Numbered from the stretch's first letter, positions 49,426 to 59,556 are shown. The stretch is 64,000 nucleotides of DNA from Fasciolopsis buskii (GCA_008360955.1 LUCM01006188.1:308835-372834), one strand, 5' to 3'. Notes: generated by a model from the sequence alone, not told the origin. Program-made: numbers and translations.

Positions 49426-49876
49426 CTCTCTTAACATTACATAAAGTGGTAGGTTTTATGAAGCCAGCTCCATAGGTATTTTCCAATATCACCTGAGGAA
49501 CACGTGGACAAGGTACACGTAATCCCATAAACTGACAGTTGGACAAGGGGAATATAGATTCAATGGGGTAAGATACCGAACGTCCTTTGTCCACATCGAC
49601 ACTTGTGTCTAGCAAACCGACATGGACCCGGTTGTCCTCGTTCGTATACGGACCGCTTACTGTACTCCGATCGGCGTGGGCTTCCCATTGAGGCTGGTGG
49701 CTAACAAACACTGTTACGAATATATCCAGATACCCTTTTGTCCCGGTAATCAAACGTCCTAGTGGAGTACATATTGCGCAGCGATCGGACTGTGAACTGA
49801 CCAGCTTGTCGTCACAATCCAGACGGACTCCGTGGTCGAATGGGCAGAAATCACGCTGCCGAGAAATAAACTGGAT
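49426..49876 (-). CDS. LicD/fukutin-like gene, main catalytic-domain exon
   Basis: The exon is 451 nt, with acceptor CCCACCCCTGTGCTTGCAG and donor AAGAGAG|GTAAAT, phase 0 to 1, reading 150 codons. LicD-family proteins (fukutin, FKRP and relatives) are Golgi-side nucleotidyltransferase-fold enzymes that modify glycans. Here FDHGVRLDCDDK leads to CAICTPLGRLITGTKGYLDI, matching the PLGR and 'hydrophobic-D-hydrophobic-F' (YVDIF-like) strand. IESIFPLSNCQFMGLRVPCP and VILENTYGAGFIKP match the C-terminal FPL..C.F.G..V.CP...yLE..YG block of fukutin. A stretch of about 55 residues between these blocks (HADRSTVSGPYTNEDN and on) is longer than usual. Confidence 0.85.
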
Positions 49877-52499
49877 CTGCAAGCACAGGGGTGGGAATGA
49901 AAACTATTGATCAAAAACGGAAATAGTGTAGCAAAGTTGTTAGTGCACAACAGATCTGAATCCGATTTATTTAGGGTGGTTCGTGTGACTGGGTTGGCCG
50001 TTATGTATACTTAATGCTTGCTGTACAATTCCACCTCAGTACTACTAATTACGAGCCACATTATGTAGGGAAAATTCTGAGATAAAAATATTGGAATGTC
50101 TCATTGTTGTAGCTGAATTGGCCACAAGTCTATCGTGTTTGACCCTCCGACAAGGGAGCTTGACCGACATTTCTGGCGGTTCGTGCTTTACTGTTGGTAT
50201 TTTCAAATGTACGGCACAAAATAGCATTATCACTTTTTTCTTACCACATGTATTTATTTAGCTGAGTAGTTAAAAATAATCTTAAGACTAGACCTAAGGA
50301 TAAATGATAGGTGGTGTGAACCTGAACCTTGGTTGGACTAGACGAATAAGCGAAAAAAAGGATACGGATATCCAATTCTCTACCTCCCCTCCCTAATCCA
50401 GACAACGATGGAACAATTTACCAGTCATCCATAACCGACCTCGGCTAGTAGGCTTGCTACATCTCCACTGCCAATTTCCTTACCACCACGTATGCACATT
50501 TAAATGCATGAAACGAGATGTTGACCGATCGTGTTTAACATTTCGACTTTTGGAAATGAGCATGGAGATGGAGAACTTCTCCAACCGTCGCGTACGCCTT
50601 CATCTGCAAACCTTGACTACAACACAATACCCTAAATACACGTTTGCAGCATAATGCACGACGAAAGAATCAAACGATTGATTATTGATTATTATTACAT
50701 TACTGTTATTGCTATTCTCCGCGACGAGAACCTCCAACTTAAAATTCCATACCTCTGACTGAACTACCTGTGTTTTACAGCAGCTCAGATCACGCATCAC
50801 AACTAGTTTCATTTTGCGATTCCGCAATGGATGTACCAACCCTAGATGGGCGTCTTTCCAAGAGAAGTTCAGTTGCATTTATATGGTTTAATTACAAAGC
50901 AGTTAAAACTATGGGAAAGCGACTATCTGCTCTGAGATCTCGTTTGTCACAGTCACTAGCTCCAGTACCGTCAGTCGGAAGTCTCGACTCGAGTTCAATC
51001 CTTGTCTGCTTAATCGGGAGAGACCGGTCACGGAGCCTCTGGCCTCTCCTGTTATTCATCATAATCAAATGGCATGCATGTTAAAGTTCTTTGGCCGATT
51101 GCTCTTCGCCTGACAGACTCACTGTTCGTTCTTTGGTATTCATATTACATTGCCGCCTCCGTTCCCCTACGAGCGTGTCGCAAAATTACTTTCATTCAGT
51201 TCACAGACTGGAGGGCCTGACTGACTCCGTACTTGTCCTCGGGCTTACTGGCAGTCCAATTCCAAGCCCATGTGTTGGTCTGCTGACGTCAAACGTGCTC
51301 GATATTCGGACTTTTGCCTCCTGATCGCAGTCGTGTTTCACAATCCAAACGAAAATGTGAAACATTCGGAGGGAAAACAGCCCCGTCCAAAGATTTAATG
51401 CTGCCCAGATTGTATCCACCTAGCTACGTTGTACCCAAGCCGGCGGGTGAGTTTGGATCTTACTATCGGATATTACTGAACGGTACAGGGTTTCCAATTG
51501 CCAAAAAAGTGCGCTTGAGTTGGTGTCACCTCGACCGGGTGGACACCAAATGCCAGTTCCCGTTTTGTCATAGGTTTACACTTAAACGACACATCACTGC
51601 ATCGGACTAATCCAGGAAAATTTTGGTGAGAAAAACGTCAAATGGGATGGGCTTATAAGTGTCACTTTTTTATCTAACTGAACGATGGGGATGTCAAAGC
51701 TGATACATTTTGCTGATCATCCTACGGAAGCTGATGCTACGGAGAATGAGGTCCAAGACTCTGTGTGTCGGGCAGCCAAATCACCAGGAGTTTGGCGATA
51801 GCGTGAGTTAGAGTTGTTAATCACAGTGAACCATTTTTTCTATTATTTCATTCTCTATGGCGAACTCCTTTGCACAAACAAAGTTATACCAATCTTGACA
51901 AATTGGCATATCCGGTCCCCGCGTATACCGCACTCTTTCGACTTTAATATTTGTAGCAAATTTTGGCAGCGTTGTGGCAAAATGCTGTGGGCAACTCAAA
52001 GGAAGATGCGAAAAAGAATCGAAAAGTTACCAAAACACTCTTCCCACCCACGCACACTTACACACAAAAAACACCGTAACCAAGAGAAATTCAGTTATAT
52101 CATGCAAGCCAACTCTGAAAGCACTCCAGTCTTCTAATCGAACGGATTAATAATCCGCGTTCGTCCCATGAGTGCATATTCCTCTGTTGTATCACTGTGG
52201 TCAGCGTCAGCAAAGTGACTTAGGTTTCAATTACATATGCTTTTCTCTGGCAGAATTCGGTCAACTTGTTCCCTATTTAACTTTGGGATTGCGTCGATCC
52301 AGTGTTAAGATTAGTCTAATTTATTAAACCGTTTCTCTTTTTTGACATTTTTTTAATTGTGTTCACTTATCGTACTGGTTCGTCTGCGATTCAAAGAGAA
52401 CCAACATTTGCATTTGTTCATTTTCACTGCTACATAAATGAAGCCGTCGAGTGAATCAAAATAAATTAGAGCTGATGATTCTGGCTGTAGGATTTCGCC

Positions 52500-52546
<47 letters not shown>

Positions 52547-53257
52547 CAAACTCCCTTTAAATGGGATCAGGTTTTGCTTCAAGAAGTTGAGAAGCTCGAG
52601 TCGTTCGCAAGTTTTGGAAGACGTAAGACCAGAAGCATTCGACAAGATCAGATTCGCTTTGTTATCGTCTGTTAAGTCCATTCCTTGACAAATGGGGCAG
52701 GTGAATTGTTGTTTTGACAAGCAAAATGTCATAACACGGCGATCATCTCTACTTCAACAGGTTTCCAATCAATTTATTATGTAACCGAACTTTTGAGATA
52801 TCGTCATTCTGTAGTGTAAGATAGCAACCAGAACCAGATTACGTTAATAATTTCAGAAACCGAACCAAAGTGATCATTTGTCGAATCAGTGTAAACCGAC
52901 CACAAATATACTGTTCTCATCCCTCAACCAGTTGCTCATCTCACGTAACACCCTATAAGATACCACTGTCTCGCCCGACTTGTCCATACAAATGAACCCA
53001 ATCCAGGTGCTAACGACATTCACACAGTCACTGAATTGGACGACAAGCCAAACATTTTCATTCTGCATTCAAACCATCGAGCAAATGGTCTTTATGAAGA
53101 CAAGTAAACAAATTTTCGAAAAAATATGCAGTTCAAACAGAAGATCATTCGAAGAAGCTACCGGAAATCCTCGACAGCTTGCCCTAGGTTTGTCAATCAG
53201 CAAATGACCGGTATTTTTCATGAAAACCAATCGTTTACCGGAATTTCGCTAACTTAC
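49877..53257 (-). other. intron 3.4 kb of the LicD-like gene
   Basis: Runs from minus-strand GTAAGT (53257) to GCAG (49877). It contains a (TA)n run at 52503-52542. Open segments at 50768-50880 (either strand), 51314-51610 (+), 51814-52137 (+) and 52886-53068 (-) have some splice-like borders but no family support. A phase-0 exon from the last of these could in principle be included. Confidence 0.6.
52503..52542. repeat. (TA)n microsatellite
   Basis: Forty bases of perfect TA dinucleotide. Confidence 0.97.
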
Positions 53258-53369
53258 TTTGTCACGGTCGATTCTGCCTCGAGGTACCGCCAGCGAGTTG
53301 AGCACAGACTCATATGCGTCCAGAACGGCGATATCAATGTCATGATCGTATGGAATGAATTCCTGGTCC
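53258..53369 (-). CDS. LicD/fukutin-like gene, catalytic DHDID exon
   Basis: The exon is 112 nt between acceptor TTGCACACATAAACAG and the strong donor GACAAA|GTAAGT, phase 2 to 0. The frame reads DQEFIPYDHDIDIAVLD, then AYESVLNSLAVPRGRIDRD. The FIPYDHDIDI segment is the hallmark of the LicD family: the Asp-x-Asp residues bind the metal that holds the nucleotide-sugar or cytidine-type donor. The intact DHDID means the catalytic centre is not decayed. Phases join it in frame to the 49426-49876 exon and to the 53507-53648 exon (AA|G gives Lys). Confidence 0.9.
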
Positions 53370-53506
53370 CTGTTTATGTGTGCAAGAGAATTTGTTCATT
53401 TCGTTAGGTTAGAAATGAAGAACTCATATCTGTCTATACGGATATGTTTTCTGAGTTAATTCTCCTATAATAAAAGACCTATCGACCCGAACTTGAATGC
53501 ATTTAC

Positions 53507-53648
53507 TTGCTGTTCATAAAATGGAAACCGCTAAAATCGTGCATATCAGCATACAGACCCGAATCAAAAACAACTGGATTCTTTGTTAAGCACTCAAATA
53601 GTTGGAAAAATATCTTTTGAAACAGATTATTTTTATGCTCGCGATCTT
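53507..53648 (-). CDS. LicD/fukutin-like gene, exon before the DHDID motif
   Basis: The exon is 142 nt, with acceptor CTGCGTGCTTATAG and donor CAGCAA|GTAAAT, phase 1 to 2. It reads DREHKNNLFQKIFFQLFECL, then TKNPVVFDSGLYADMHDFSG, then FHFMNS. LicD proteins normally have a helix ending in LF..L followed by a G-(T/S)-L-L-G loop before the DxD exon. The helix is present but the G-S-L-L-G loop is altered to about DFSGFHF. The donor fits the next exon exactly (NSK|DQEFIPYD). Phase and position are strong evidence, the sequence motif only moderate. Confidence 0.65.
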
Positions 53649-54324
53649 CTATAAGCACGCAGATCAGTAAACAAAGACTAAAGTACAATTTCTGATGATC
53701 AGGCAGAAGGCGGAGTCAACCATGGAGCCCTCTGATACAAATAACCAGTAATTTTCTCTAAATAGTTAAGCCCGCACGCATAATTTTCATTGATTGTAAG
53801 TTCCGTGTGCACTGTTTAATATTAGCTGTTCGATTATTACGGCTATGCAACCCCAACACAATACAGAAATGTCAATTCGGTTTTCGTGCACACCGAGGAC
53901 AAGAGTAAACGGAATTTGTATGCTCGGTTCTGTTGTTTAATCCAAAAGCCTAGGTCTGTGTCACATCACAAGGATGGTCAAACCATGCGATAAATATGTA
54001 ACGCATGAGTACTGCTCCATCTCGCGACCACAGTATTGGCGCACGAGGACAAACACTTCAACAAAACAACATTCTCGGTTGTTGGTATGCATAACCCACG
54101 GATACTCAAAACTCATAACAATAAAACTGACTGAAAAAGTCCGAAAGGTCGATGAAGGATGGAAGTTGCTGCGACGTCCCGTAAGCTATAAAGCCAGTAG
54201 TGTGAACGGGTGGAATTGGCATGCATGTAGACATGTGTTTGACCCGAGGGTAGAAGTCGACTGCTTTTTGCTAGCACTACAGTAAGTCAAGTTCACACAA
54301 TGAACAGGTGGGAGAATGTGTGCC

Positions 54325-54329
<5 letters not shown>

Positions 54330-54381
<52 letters not shown>
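54330..54381. repeat. (TA)n microsatellite
   Basis: About 52 bases of perfect TA dinucleotide, ending 50 bp before the hammerhead-like motif. Confidence 0.97.
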
Positions 54382-54385
<4 letters not shown>

Positions 54386-54432
54386 TGCACAAGACCGAAC
54401 GGAACTAGCGATCCCATTCAATCACTCATTCA

Positions 54433-54478
54433 CGTTTGACAACGAGTCCTAGTTTGGATCGAAACGTCATGATAAACG
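54433..54478 (+). ncRNA. hammerhead ribozyme-like motif (degenerate core)
   Basis: The plus strand folds as a type I hammerhead outline. Stem I is CGTTT pairing with AAACG at the ends. Then come GACAACGA at the CUGANGA position, stem II GTCC-TAGTTT-GGAT, the core CGAAA, a tiny stem III (GTC-AT-GAT) and an ATA cleavage-site triplet. The GA-GUCC...GGAU-CGAAAC part is canonical, but the 5' core has about three extra bases compared with CUGANGA. Such motifs occur in Penelope-like elements and trematode small satellites. Activity is doubtful. Confidence 0.4.
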
Positions 54479-54967
54479 TATTAACTCAGTGTACGCCTTC
54501 TCAACTCCAAAAATATATATATATATCCAGCTTGAAAATAAGCCCGGTACTAACCCATCAAACATGTAAATAAAATCGCACAGAAAGTGGCTGCCAGACT
54601 AGAGAAACAATAAACGGCAAAACAGCGCATATCATTTTTTTCTGTTCGTACGTTTTGTGTTCAAAACATCTAGGTGAAAATCATGAATTGCCAGTTAGTG
54701 ACCCGCATTTTTTCACTGTTTTTCAAGTTGTGCCAAACTAGTTAGTAGTTAAATATCATCCAGTGGTCTTACAGCGGATGAAGTATCACGGCATACACAG
54801 GAGGCCTGGTTGACGTTCGACAATGTGAGAAATCCGCTAAGACATCTGACTAAAGTCCGGGTTTTCACTGTGGCGGGCAAAACCCGTTCGGTAATACTGC
54901 TCAGAAACACGACCGTTGATGACAGATGTGAAAAAGACAGTCAGTGTTCTAACACTGATTTATTAAC

Positions 54968-55140
54968 TGCATTAGCCGATAGATGAGATCATGGCGTTCG
55001 AACGTGAAGGTCGCGGGTTCGAATCCTCCCACCGCCGGTCAACTTCCCCACTTGGCAGCCCTGTGTTGGCCGCGGCCTCCTTCCTGAAAATTGATGTACA
55101 TTGTTGTTTCAATAATGAAGGAATTAAAAGATAAAAAAAG
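54968..55140 (+). repeat. tRNA-derived SINE with A-rich tail
   Basis: A tRNA-like head has CGATAGATGAGATCATGG at the box A position and GTCGCGGGTTCGAATCC as a perfect box B (55015-55025), followed by TCCCACCGCC. After this comes a GC-rich body (CCGCGGCC) and a 3' end GGAATTAAAAGATAAAAAAAG. Head, body and A-rich tail are the classic SINE layout. Confidence 0.65.
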
Positions 55141-55519
55141 TGTAATGGGAGCATTTTAGAACCAATGTTGAGGCTAGGCTTAGGGTGCTAGATGGTATAA
55201 CAATCATTTGAACGGATAGATTGTGAATAGATTGAAATGTATATGCCGCGTATTACGCATACCCCTAGATTGAATCCTTTGGTGTACACTGTTTTCCGAG
55301 ACCGCTGGTGGGTGGAACGTGGGTCAGGATGGTCATTCGATGACCTGACCTTAAATAATTGACTCCTTTAAGTAAGTGAAGTTAGATTAACGTGTAGTAA
55401 TCAACGAGATTCCCTAAACGTGATCTTTGGAGACATTAGACAAAATGCCGCAGCCAGTGAAGCACTCTCTTCCAAAATGTTTCCTCTTCTCTATGGTCCT
55501 TCGGTCTTATGGCTTGGTC

Positions 55520-55715
55520 TTATTCAGAACTGTTCAGGCAGCAACCAAAATCAGAGTACATGTTTGAAAAGTTAATCATGGCACAAAATGAACTGAAATG
55601 ACTCAAGCCTATTAGCTGTGGAAAATAAACTGCTGGTTCGAAGGAAGCTAGTTTTAAGGAGTATCCGTCCACATTGTTCTCGAGAAAATGACCCACATCC
55701 ACCTTGGGGAGAGCT
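55520..55715 (-). CDS. open segment, possible exon of the LicD-like gene
   Basis: The minus frame reads KSYEALPKVDVGHFLENNVD, GYSLKLASFEPAVYFPQL, IGLSHFSSFCAMINF to a stop at 55520. The peptide looks natural, but no convincing acceptor and donor were found and it was not needed to join the neighbouring exon candidates. It may be chance. Confidence 0.2.
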
Positions 55716-56635
55716 TCATAGCTTTTTGTTAGCTTAAATCACGTATAACAGTTGTTGCAATGTGTAAATCATCTGCATGGGGGGAAAATAAATTCGATAT
55801 TTTCATCTAGGCGAAGAACGAGCCATGAGTTCAAGTGCAATAGAACGCTGAGTTTAGGAATGCAATTTTGGCGAGTTTTTGATCGCGCCATTTTTGCTGT
55901 TGATGAGGTCGGTCGATTGCATCTTACTGTACTGCATATATTGTGTGAATTGTCATTCATCCTGTCCGTTGACCTTCAGATGAAAAGAACATTACATCTG
56001 ACAACGGGGTCCGACTGTTGACTGCCGTTCAACACCTGACGGGAGTCATAACCGTTGCACTGGGATATCGGTGCATATTATGAGTTTTATAGATCGTAAG
56101 CAGAAAATTATCGATGCGAAGACTCTGCATATGAACTCGGGACAGAAACAGACCCGAATACCGAAGAAGAAATATTGTGTTATTCTGCATAATGGGTTTG
56201 TGAAAAATACCGTTTCACCATAGATATTGTGGATGCTCAGAGCTGCCAACTAAAGGGCGAGTATAAAGTGAAATAAGAAATTTTAAGATCCGAACTCCGA
56301 TATTGGGAAAACTTTAGGAAGGATTGGATTAGTCACATTTATATCTGACTAATCCAACCCTTCCTAGAGTGAACTCTTTCCGAATATATAGCTTTTCTCA
56401 TTGTGAAAACTTTTCACACGACTCGGATGTCAACAATGGACAATAAAGTGTACTAGAACTTCTACTCGATTCCTGTCTGGACAGAATTTTACGAACGAGT
56501 GTATCGTACACGCACGGGCCAAATTCAAACACTTCAGCTGCCGTACTCCCGTTTGAACCAATGCAAAAACCATACATGAGTGAACTTTACTCGACCTTGA
56601 GGTTTTTAGACAGCGGGGCAGGATTAAAAGTGCAC

Positions 56636-56709
56636 CTGGAACGGAAATATCGTAAACAAATGTGGGTGGTAAACGGACCCATGGAATGAGTCCACCGTTG
56701 TTTGTGTTT
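56636..56709 (-). CDS. LicD/fukutin-like gene, possible upstream exon
   Basis: An acceptor (ACTTCATCTGCGCGCAG) and a weak donor (CCAG|GTGCAC) bound 74 nt. The frame NTNNGGLIPWVRLPPTFV, then YDISVP runs phase 2 to 1 and joins the 53648 exon with a Glu codon (G|AA). The donor is non-ideal. Luminal-type sequence is plausible for the stem of a Golgi enzyme, but no motif proves it. Confidence 0.35.
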
Positions 56710-56807
56710 CTGCGCGCAGATGAAGTTGGTAAGGCTCCTCGCCTTGCAGGACTATCGATCGTTCATTAGTGATTAGATGTAGATGTGCGAACGACAGGTT
56801 GAACAAG

Positions 56808-57057
56808 ACTATCTGGAACTGCAATGCTTTGCACCGAAAAATCCAGAGAAAATAGCTGGCTTTATCAAAATTTCGCACACAGATAACGAGCTTAAGAAAG
56901 CGGATCGGTTGAGGGTTGAGAGGAGTACAGCTGATAGAAAACCATTACACAATGAGGCGTCGGCAGGTTTCAAATGTGACAGACAAAAGATGTTCATTCT
57001 CTCTTCCCATGGTATTGATGGATACGGATTATTCACAGAATGTTCGCAAGTATAGCA
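56808..57057 (-). CDS. LicD/fukutin-like gene, possible upstream exon
   Basis: A strong acceptor (GCCTTGTTGCTTGCAG) opens a phase-0 frame of 82 codons ending in a stop at 56808: CYTCEHSVNNPYPSIPWEER, MNIFCLSHLKPADASLCNG, FLSAVLLSTLNRSAFLSSLS. It follows the 58453 exon in phase. Its donor could be any of several weak GT sites (for example TCTGT|GTGCGA, phase 2, which would fit the 56709 exon). The 3' border is therefore uncertain. Confidence 0.35.
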
Positions 57058-57173
57058 CTGCAAGCAACAAGGCGGTCGAGTTATTGACGTATTTTTCCCA
57101 CTGATAATTCGTGATATTGATCTTGGTGTTGGTCAAAAAGCTATCGTTGTGACCATTTCAAAGATGTTAAAAT

Positions 57174-57850
57174 TATTGTGAATGATATAATATTAATAAC
57201 ACGGCGTTGTTGGTAGCTGTAATGCGCCAACGTTTCAACTGCCGTGGGTAGTCTTTCTCAAGGCGTGTTTTACGAACAAATGACTGAGGGAACGTTAACG
57301 TGCCGGCGGATTTTGGTGTGCGTGTTTGTGAATGTGTGTACTTTGATCTGCGGGTCGGGTGAGAGATTAGTTGACCTTCGCGTAATACGTCGCCGTGGTG
57401 GTGGGGTCAACTGGCGTGGTAACCCTTGGAATGCTAGGGCTATCCATATCATTGAAATCTCTGCCCCGTCGTTCAGACTGATGCACGTGGGGTGGAGGCT
57501 TAGCGCCAGAGCCTCGGCAAACTTGCATTCAGTGCAGGTTTTGAATCCACGTTGGAGTACCTTTGTGTTTTCATAATCTATGTTATGTCCCTCTGCTATG
57601 GCATGCAGAACGATGGCTGAATCGCGCTCAAGTTTTGATAAGGTTGCCTTATCCTAAGGTCTGCACTTTTCTTTCCTTCTGTGTTCTGTTATCCGTGTCA
57701 TCAATTGTCTGCTGGTTTGTCCAATGTATTCTGCTGGGCATTCCTTGCAAATGATTTTGTAGATGCAGTTATCTTGGTCTTGCACACCGACTTGATCTTT
57801 GGCCTTTGATAAGTGGCGTTTTAATGTATTACCCATCCGGAAGAAAATGC
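57174..57850 (-). mobile_element. Penelope-like retroelement, 3' part with GIY-YIG endonuclease and terminal repeat
   Basis: On the minus strand a GIY-YIG endonuclease C-terminus is followed by an element end. The terminal piece (57174-57305) is repeated at 59386-59520 with about 90% identity. It carries the TTCTCAAGG... and GAAACGTTGGCGC signature that recurs in Penelope-like element termini and is related to hammerhead ribozymes. The reverse transcriptase part is absent. The element lies in an intron of the LicD-like gene, in the same direction as that gene. Confidence 0.85.
57440..57836 (-). pseudogene. Penelope-like GIY-YIG endonuclease, broken
   Basis: The first frame reads NCIYKIICKECPAEYIGQTS, then RQLMTRITEHRRKEKCRP and a stop. 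Past the stop the same frame continues KATLSKLERDSAIVLHAIAE, GHNIDYENTKVLQRGFKT, ECKFAEALALSLHP. The Y-K-I-x-C, YIGQT.R.L..R..EH and later HA..GH.IDYE....R...E.L blocks are the full set of Penelope endonuclease motifs (the GIY-YIG motif appears as IYK...YIG). One in-frame stop after EKCRP disables it. Confidence 0.9.
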
Positions 57851-58452
57851 GAATGTCAAAGTCACTGAGGACAAGTTAAAATAAGGTGTTTTTACAGTTT
57901 CTTCTGTCTTTGGTGCCCAACTCAGGCTGACGCCTGCACAGTTCATAACAGAATACTAATTCAGGTGCCTGGACAAATTTGACAGAAAATAGATTTGAGT
58001 TTCCTGTACAGATTGCAATGGACTTCTATGGTCGAACAAAACCATTCGGTAGAGTTGGATCTAAGTTTCCCTCAGTTATGACTATTTCCCCACTGGTGGA
58101 CCACAGTTACTATATTCATCCAGTCTGCCAACTCAGAAATTTGATGTGAAAGGAACCAAAATGGCATTCTTTGTTCAGCTTTCCTTCGGTGGAATCTTTA
58201 CACCAGGCCCAAAAAGAATAACTGATGCGGTGAATCGAACGTAAAATATAATGGCCGAGTTCTCAACTGGTCGGAGGTAACATCCTCCCAGTTGGTAGAA
58301 CCTCAGGAATACGAGGATAGTGTTAGGATGTAGTTTTTTAATATCATTTGTTACGTTACCCGCAGTTTTCTACTTATATTGCACCAACGGTAAAAGCACC
58401 AGGCACCAAAATGTAGCAATAATCTTTTCTCACTGAGTGATGCTGCACTTAC

Positions 58453-58557
58453 GGAACTCGAGCGGCTACTCCATATAGCCGCATAGCAATGCGTTGTCAT
58501 GCCGGGATATGGAAATACGTAAGTGGATTCTACGCCTGTGTTCACATTCAGCCTAAT
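58453..58557 (-). CDS. splice-bordered exon candidate, probably 5' part of the LicD-like gene
   Basis: Excellent borders (acceptor CCTGAAAATTCTTCAG, donor AGTTCC|GTAAGTGC) enclose exactly 35 codons. Only one minus-strand frame is open, and no plus-strand frame is open across a comparable bordered segment. It reads IRLNVNTGVESTYVFP, then YPGMTTHCYAAIWSS. Phase 0 on both sides fits the 57057 candidate. It has no recognised domain. Assignment to the LicD-like gene rests on strand, phase and position only. Confidence 0.45.
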
Positions 58558-58823
58558 CTGAAGAATTTTCAGGTTTAAATGAATTATTCTTTGATCGTGC
58601 ATGCCAAACCAAACATTTCTATGTAAAATTTGCTCATCCTAACTGATCACACCTCGCCGCGTGGAGTTCTGATTCGTGATAGTCAAGCGACTTATGTATT
58701 TGTCTCTGCACAGGTCAAAGGTTAGACTACTCACCATGCACCAGGAAGATGACTACTTGACAGCTGTCAGATCAATAGTAATGCGAATAGAATGTCATGT
58801 GGCAGAATGTGAATTACGTTCAC

Positions 58824-58902
58824 TGGACCTCGTGGAGGGGAAATGAGTTGATTGGATACGGACTGATGGACAGATCCATCGGCGGGAATGACGACCGTGA
58901 AT
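58824..58902 (-). CDS. exon candidate upstream of the LicD-like gene
   Basis: A modest acceptor (ACGTACTAAACCGTAG, with a TACTAAA branch-like motif) and donor GTCCA|GTGAAC bound 26 codons: FTVVIPADGSVHQSV, SNQLISPPRGP. Phase 2 to 0 fits the 58557 exon. The same frame is open from about 58949 to 58767. No domain was recognised. Confidence 0.3.
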
Positions 58903-59379
58903 CTACGGTTTAGTACGTGTAACGCGGTCGTGTACAAGTGTTTCACCAATTCACAAGTTCATATGCACAGATAAACAATAGATAAACGGATAGTTCGAAA
59001 TGAGCTGAAATTAGGCCTGTCAATCACTTTTATTGAATCGGTACAAATTGTGTTAGATTTTTTAAACTGCATTTCAGTCTGTCATGAATTTGTATATAGC
59101 GGTTATGTTCAGTCCTAGATTGAACGGTCCGACAACTCTGCACCACTAAAAAGGTCAATGTGGAATATGTTAGGATTGTTGATTCTACATGAATTTTCAT
59201 GAGTCTTTCATTTTTGAGCCTAAGGATTAAGTGAAAGATACAAGAAATTAAACATTTTCTCTCTGAAGTAGAAAATAGCGAGTGTAGCTCTTAAATTATT
59301 ACGGTCAGAATGCAAACAAACAAATTCTCGGACCAAACGACGTAAGGAGTGTATCGAAAAATCGATGCGCCATGTATTG
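58903..59379. other. non-coding, nothing recognised
   Basis: AT-rich. No supported exon or element. Confidence 0.4.
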
Positions 59380-59556
59380 GTTTTTATTGTGAATGATATA
59401 ATATTAATAACACAGCGTTGTTGGTAGATGTAATGCGCCAACGTTTCGACTACCGTGGGTAGTCTTTCTCAAGGCAAGTTTTACAATCAAATGACTGAGG
59501 GAACGTTCACATGCCATGGCATGTGTTATTAATATTATATCATTCACAATAAAAAC
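59380..59556. mobile_element. 177-bp Penelope-derived unit with perfect 35-bp inverted repeats
   Basis: Bases 59380-59414 (beginning GTTTTTATTGTGAATGATAT) are a perfect reverse complement of 59522-59556 (ending ATATCATTCACAATAAAAAC). Between them is a copy of the Penelope-like terminal repeat also seen at 57174-57305, including the hammerhead-like half-motif (GACTAC-CCACG-GTAGTC then GAAACG on the minus strand, about 59435-59475). The 57-kb copy has the left inverted repeat sequence but not the right one. Confidence 0.8.
59435..59475 (-). ncRNA. hammerhead-like motif of the Penelope terminus
   Basis: On the minus strand CTTGAGAAA is followed by a perfect 6-bp stem GACTAC/GTAGTC with a CCACG loop, then GAAACGTTGGCGC. 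The stem II plus GAAAC half matches the hammerhead ribozyme. The CUGAUGA half is present only as CTTGAGAAA, so this looks like an evolved or inactive derivative. The copy at about 57226-57265 has the same layout with a damaged stem. Confidence 0.45.

Larger units (their letters stand above)
53649..56635 (-). other. intron region of the LicD-like gene, repeats
   Basis: Contains a hammerhead-like motif (54433-54478), a long TA array (54330-54381), a shorter TA run at about 54512-54525 and a tRNA-derived SINE (54968-55140). Minus-strand open segments at 55520-55715 and 55769-55960 look weakly coding but lack clear borders. Confidence 0.55.

Noticed and set aside
50768..50880. Segment that looks like an exon on both strands (plus QLRSRITTSFILRFRNG; minus MKLVVMRDLSCCKTQ)
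   Set aside because: Each strand shows one good splice signal that is the mirror of the other. There is no family match, and the LicD exons already join directly across this region.
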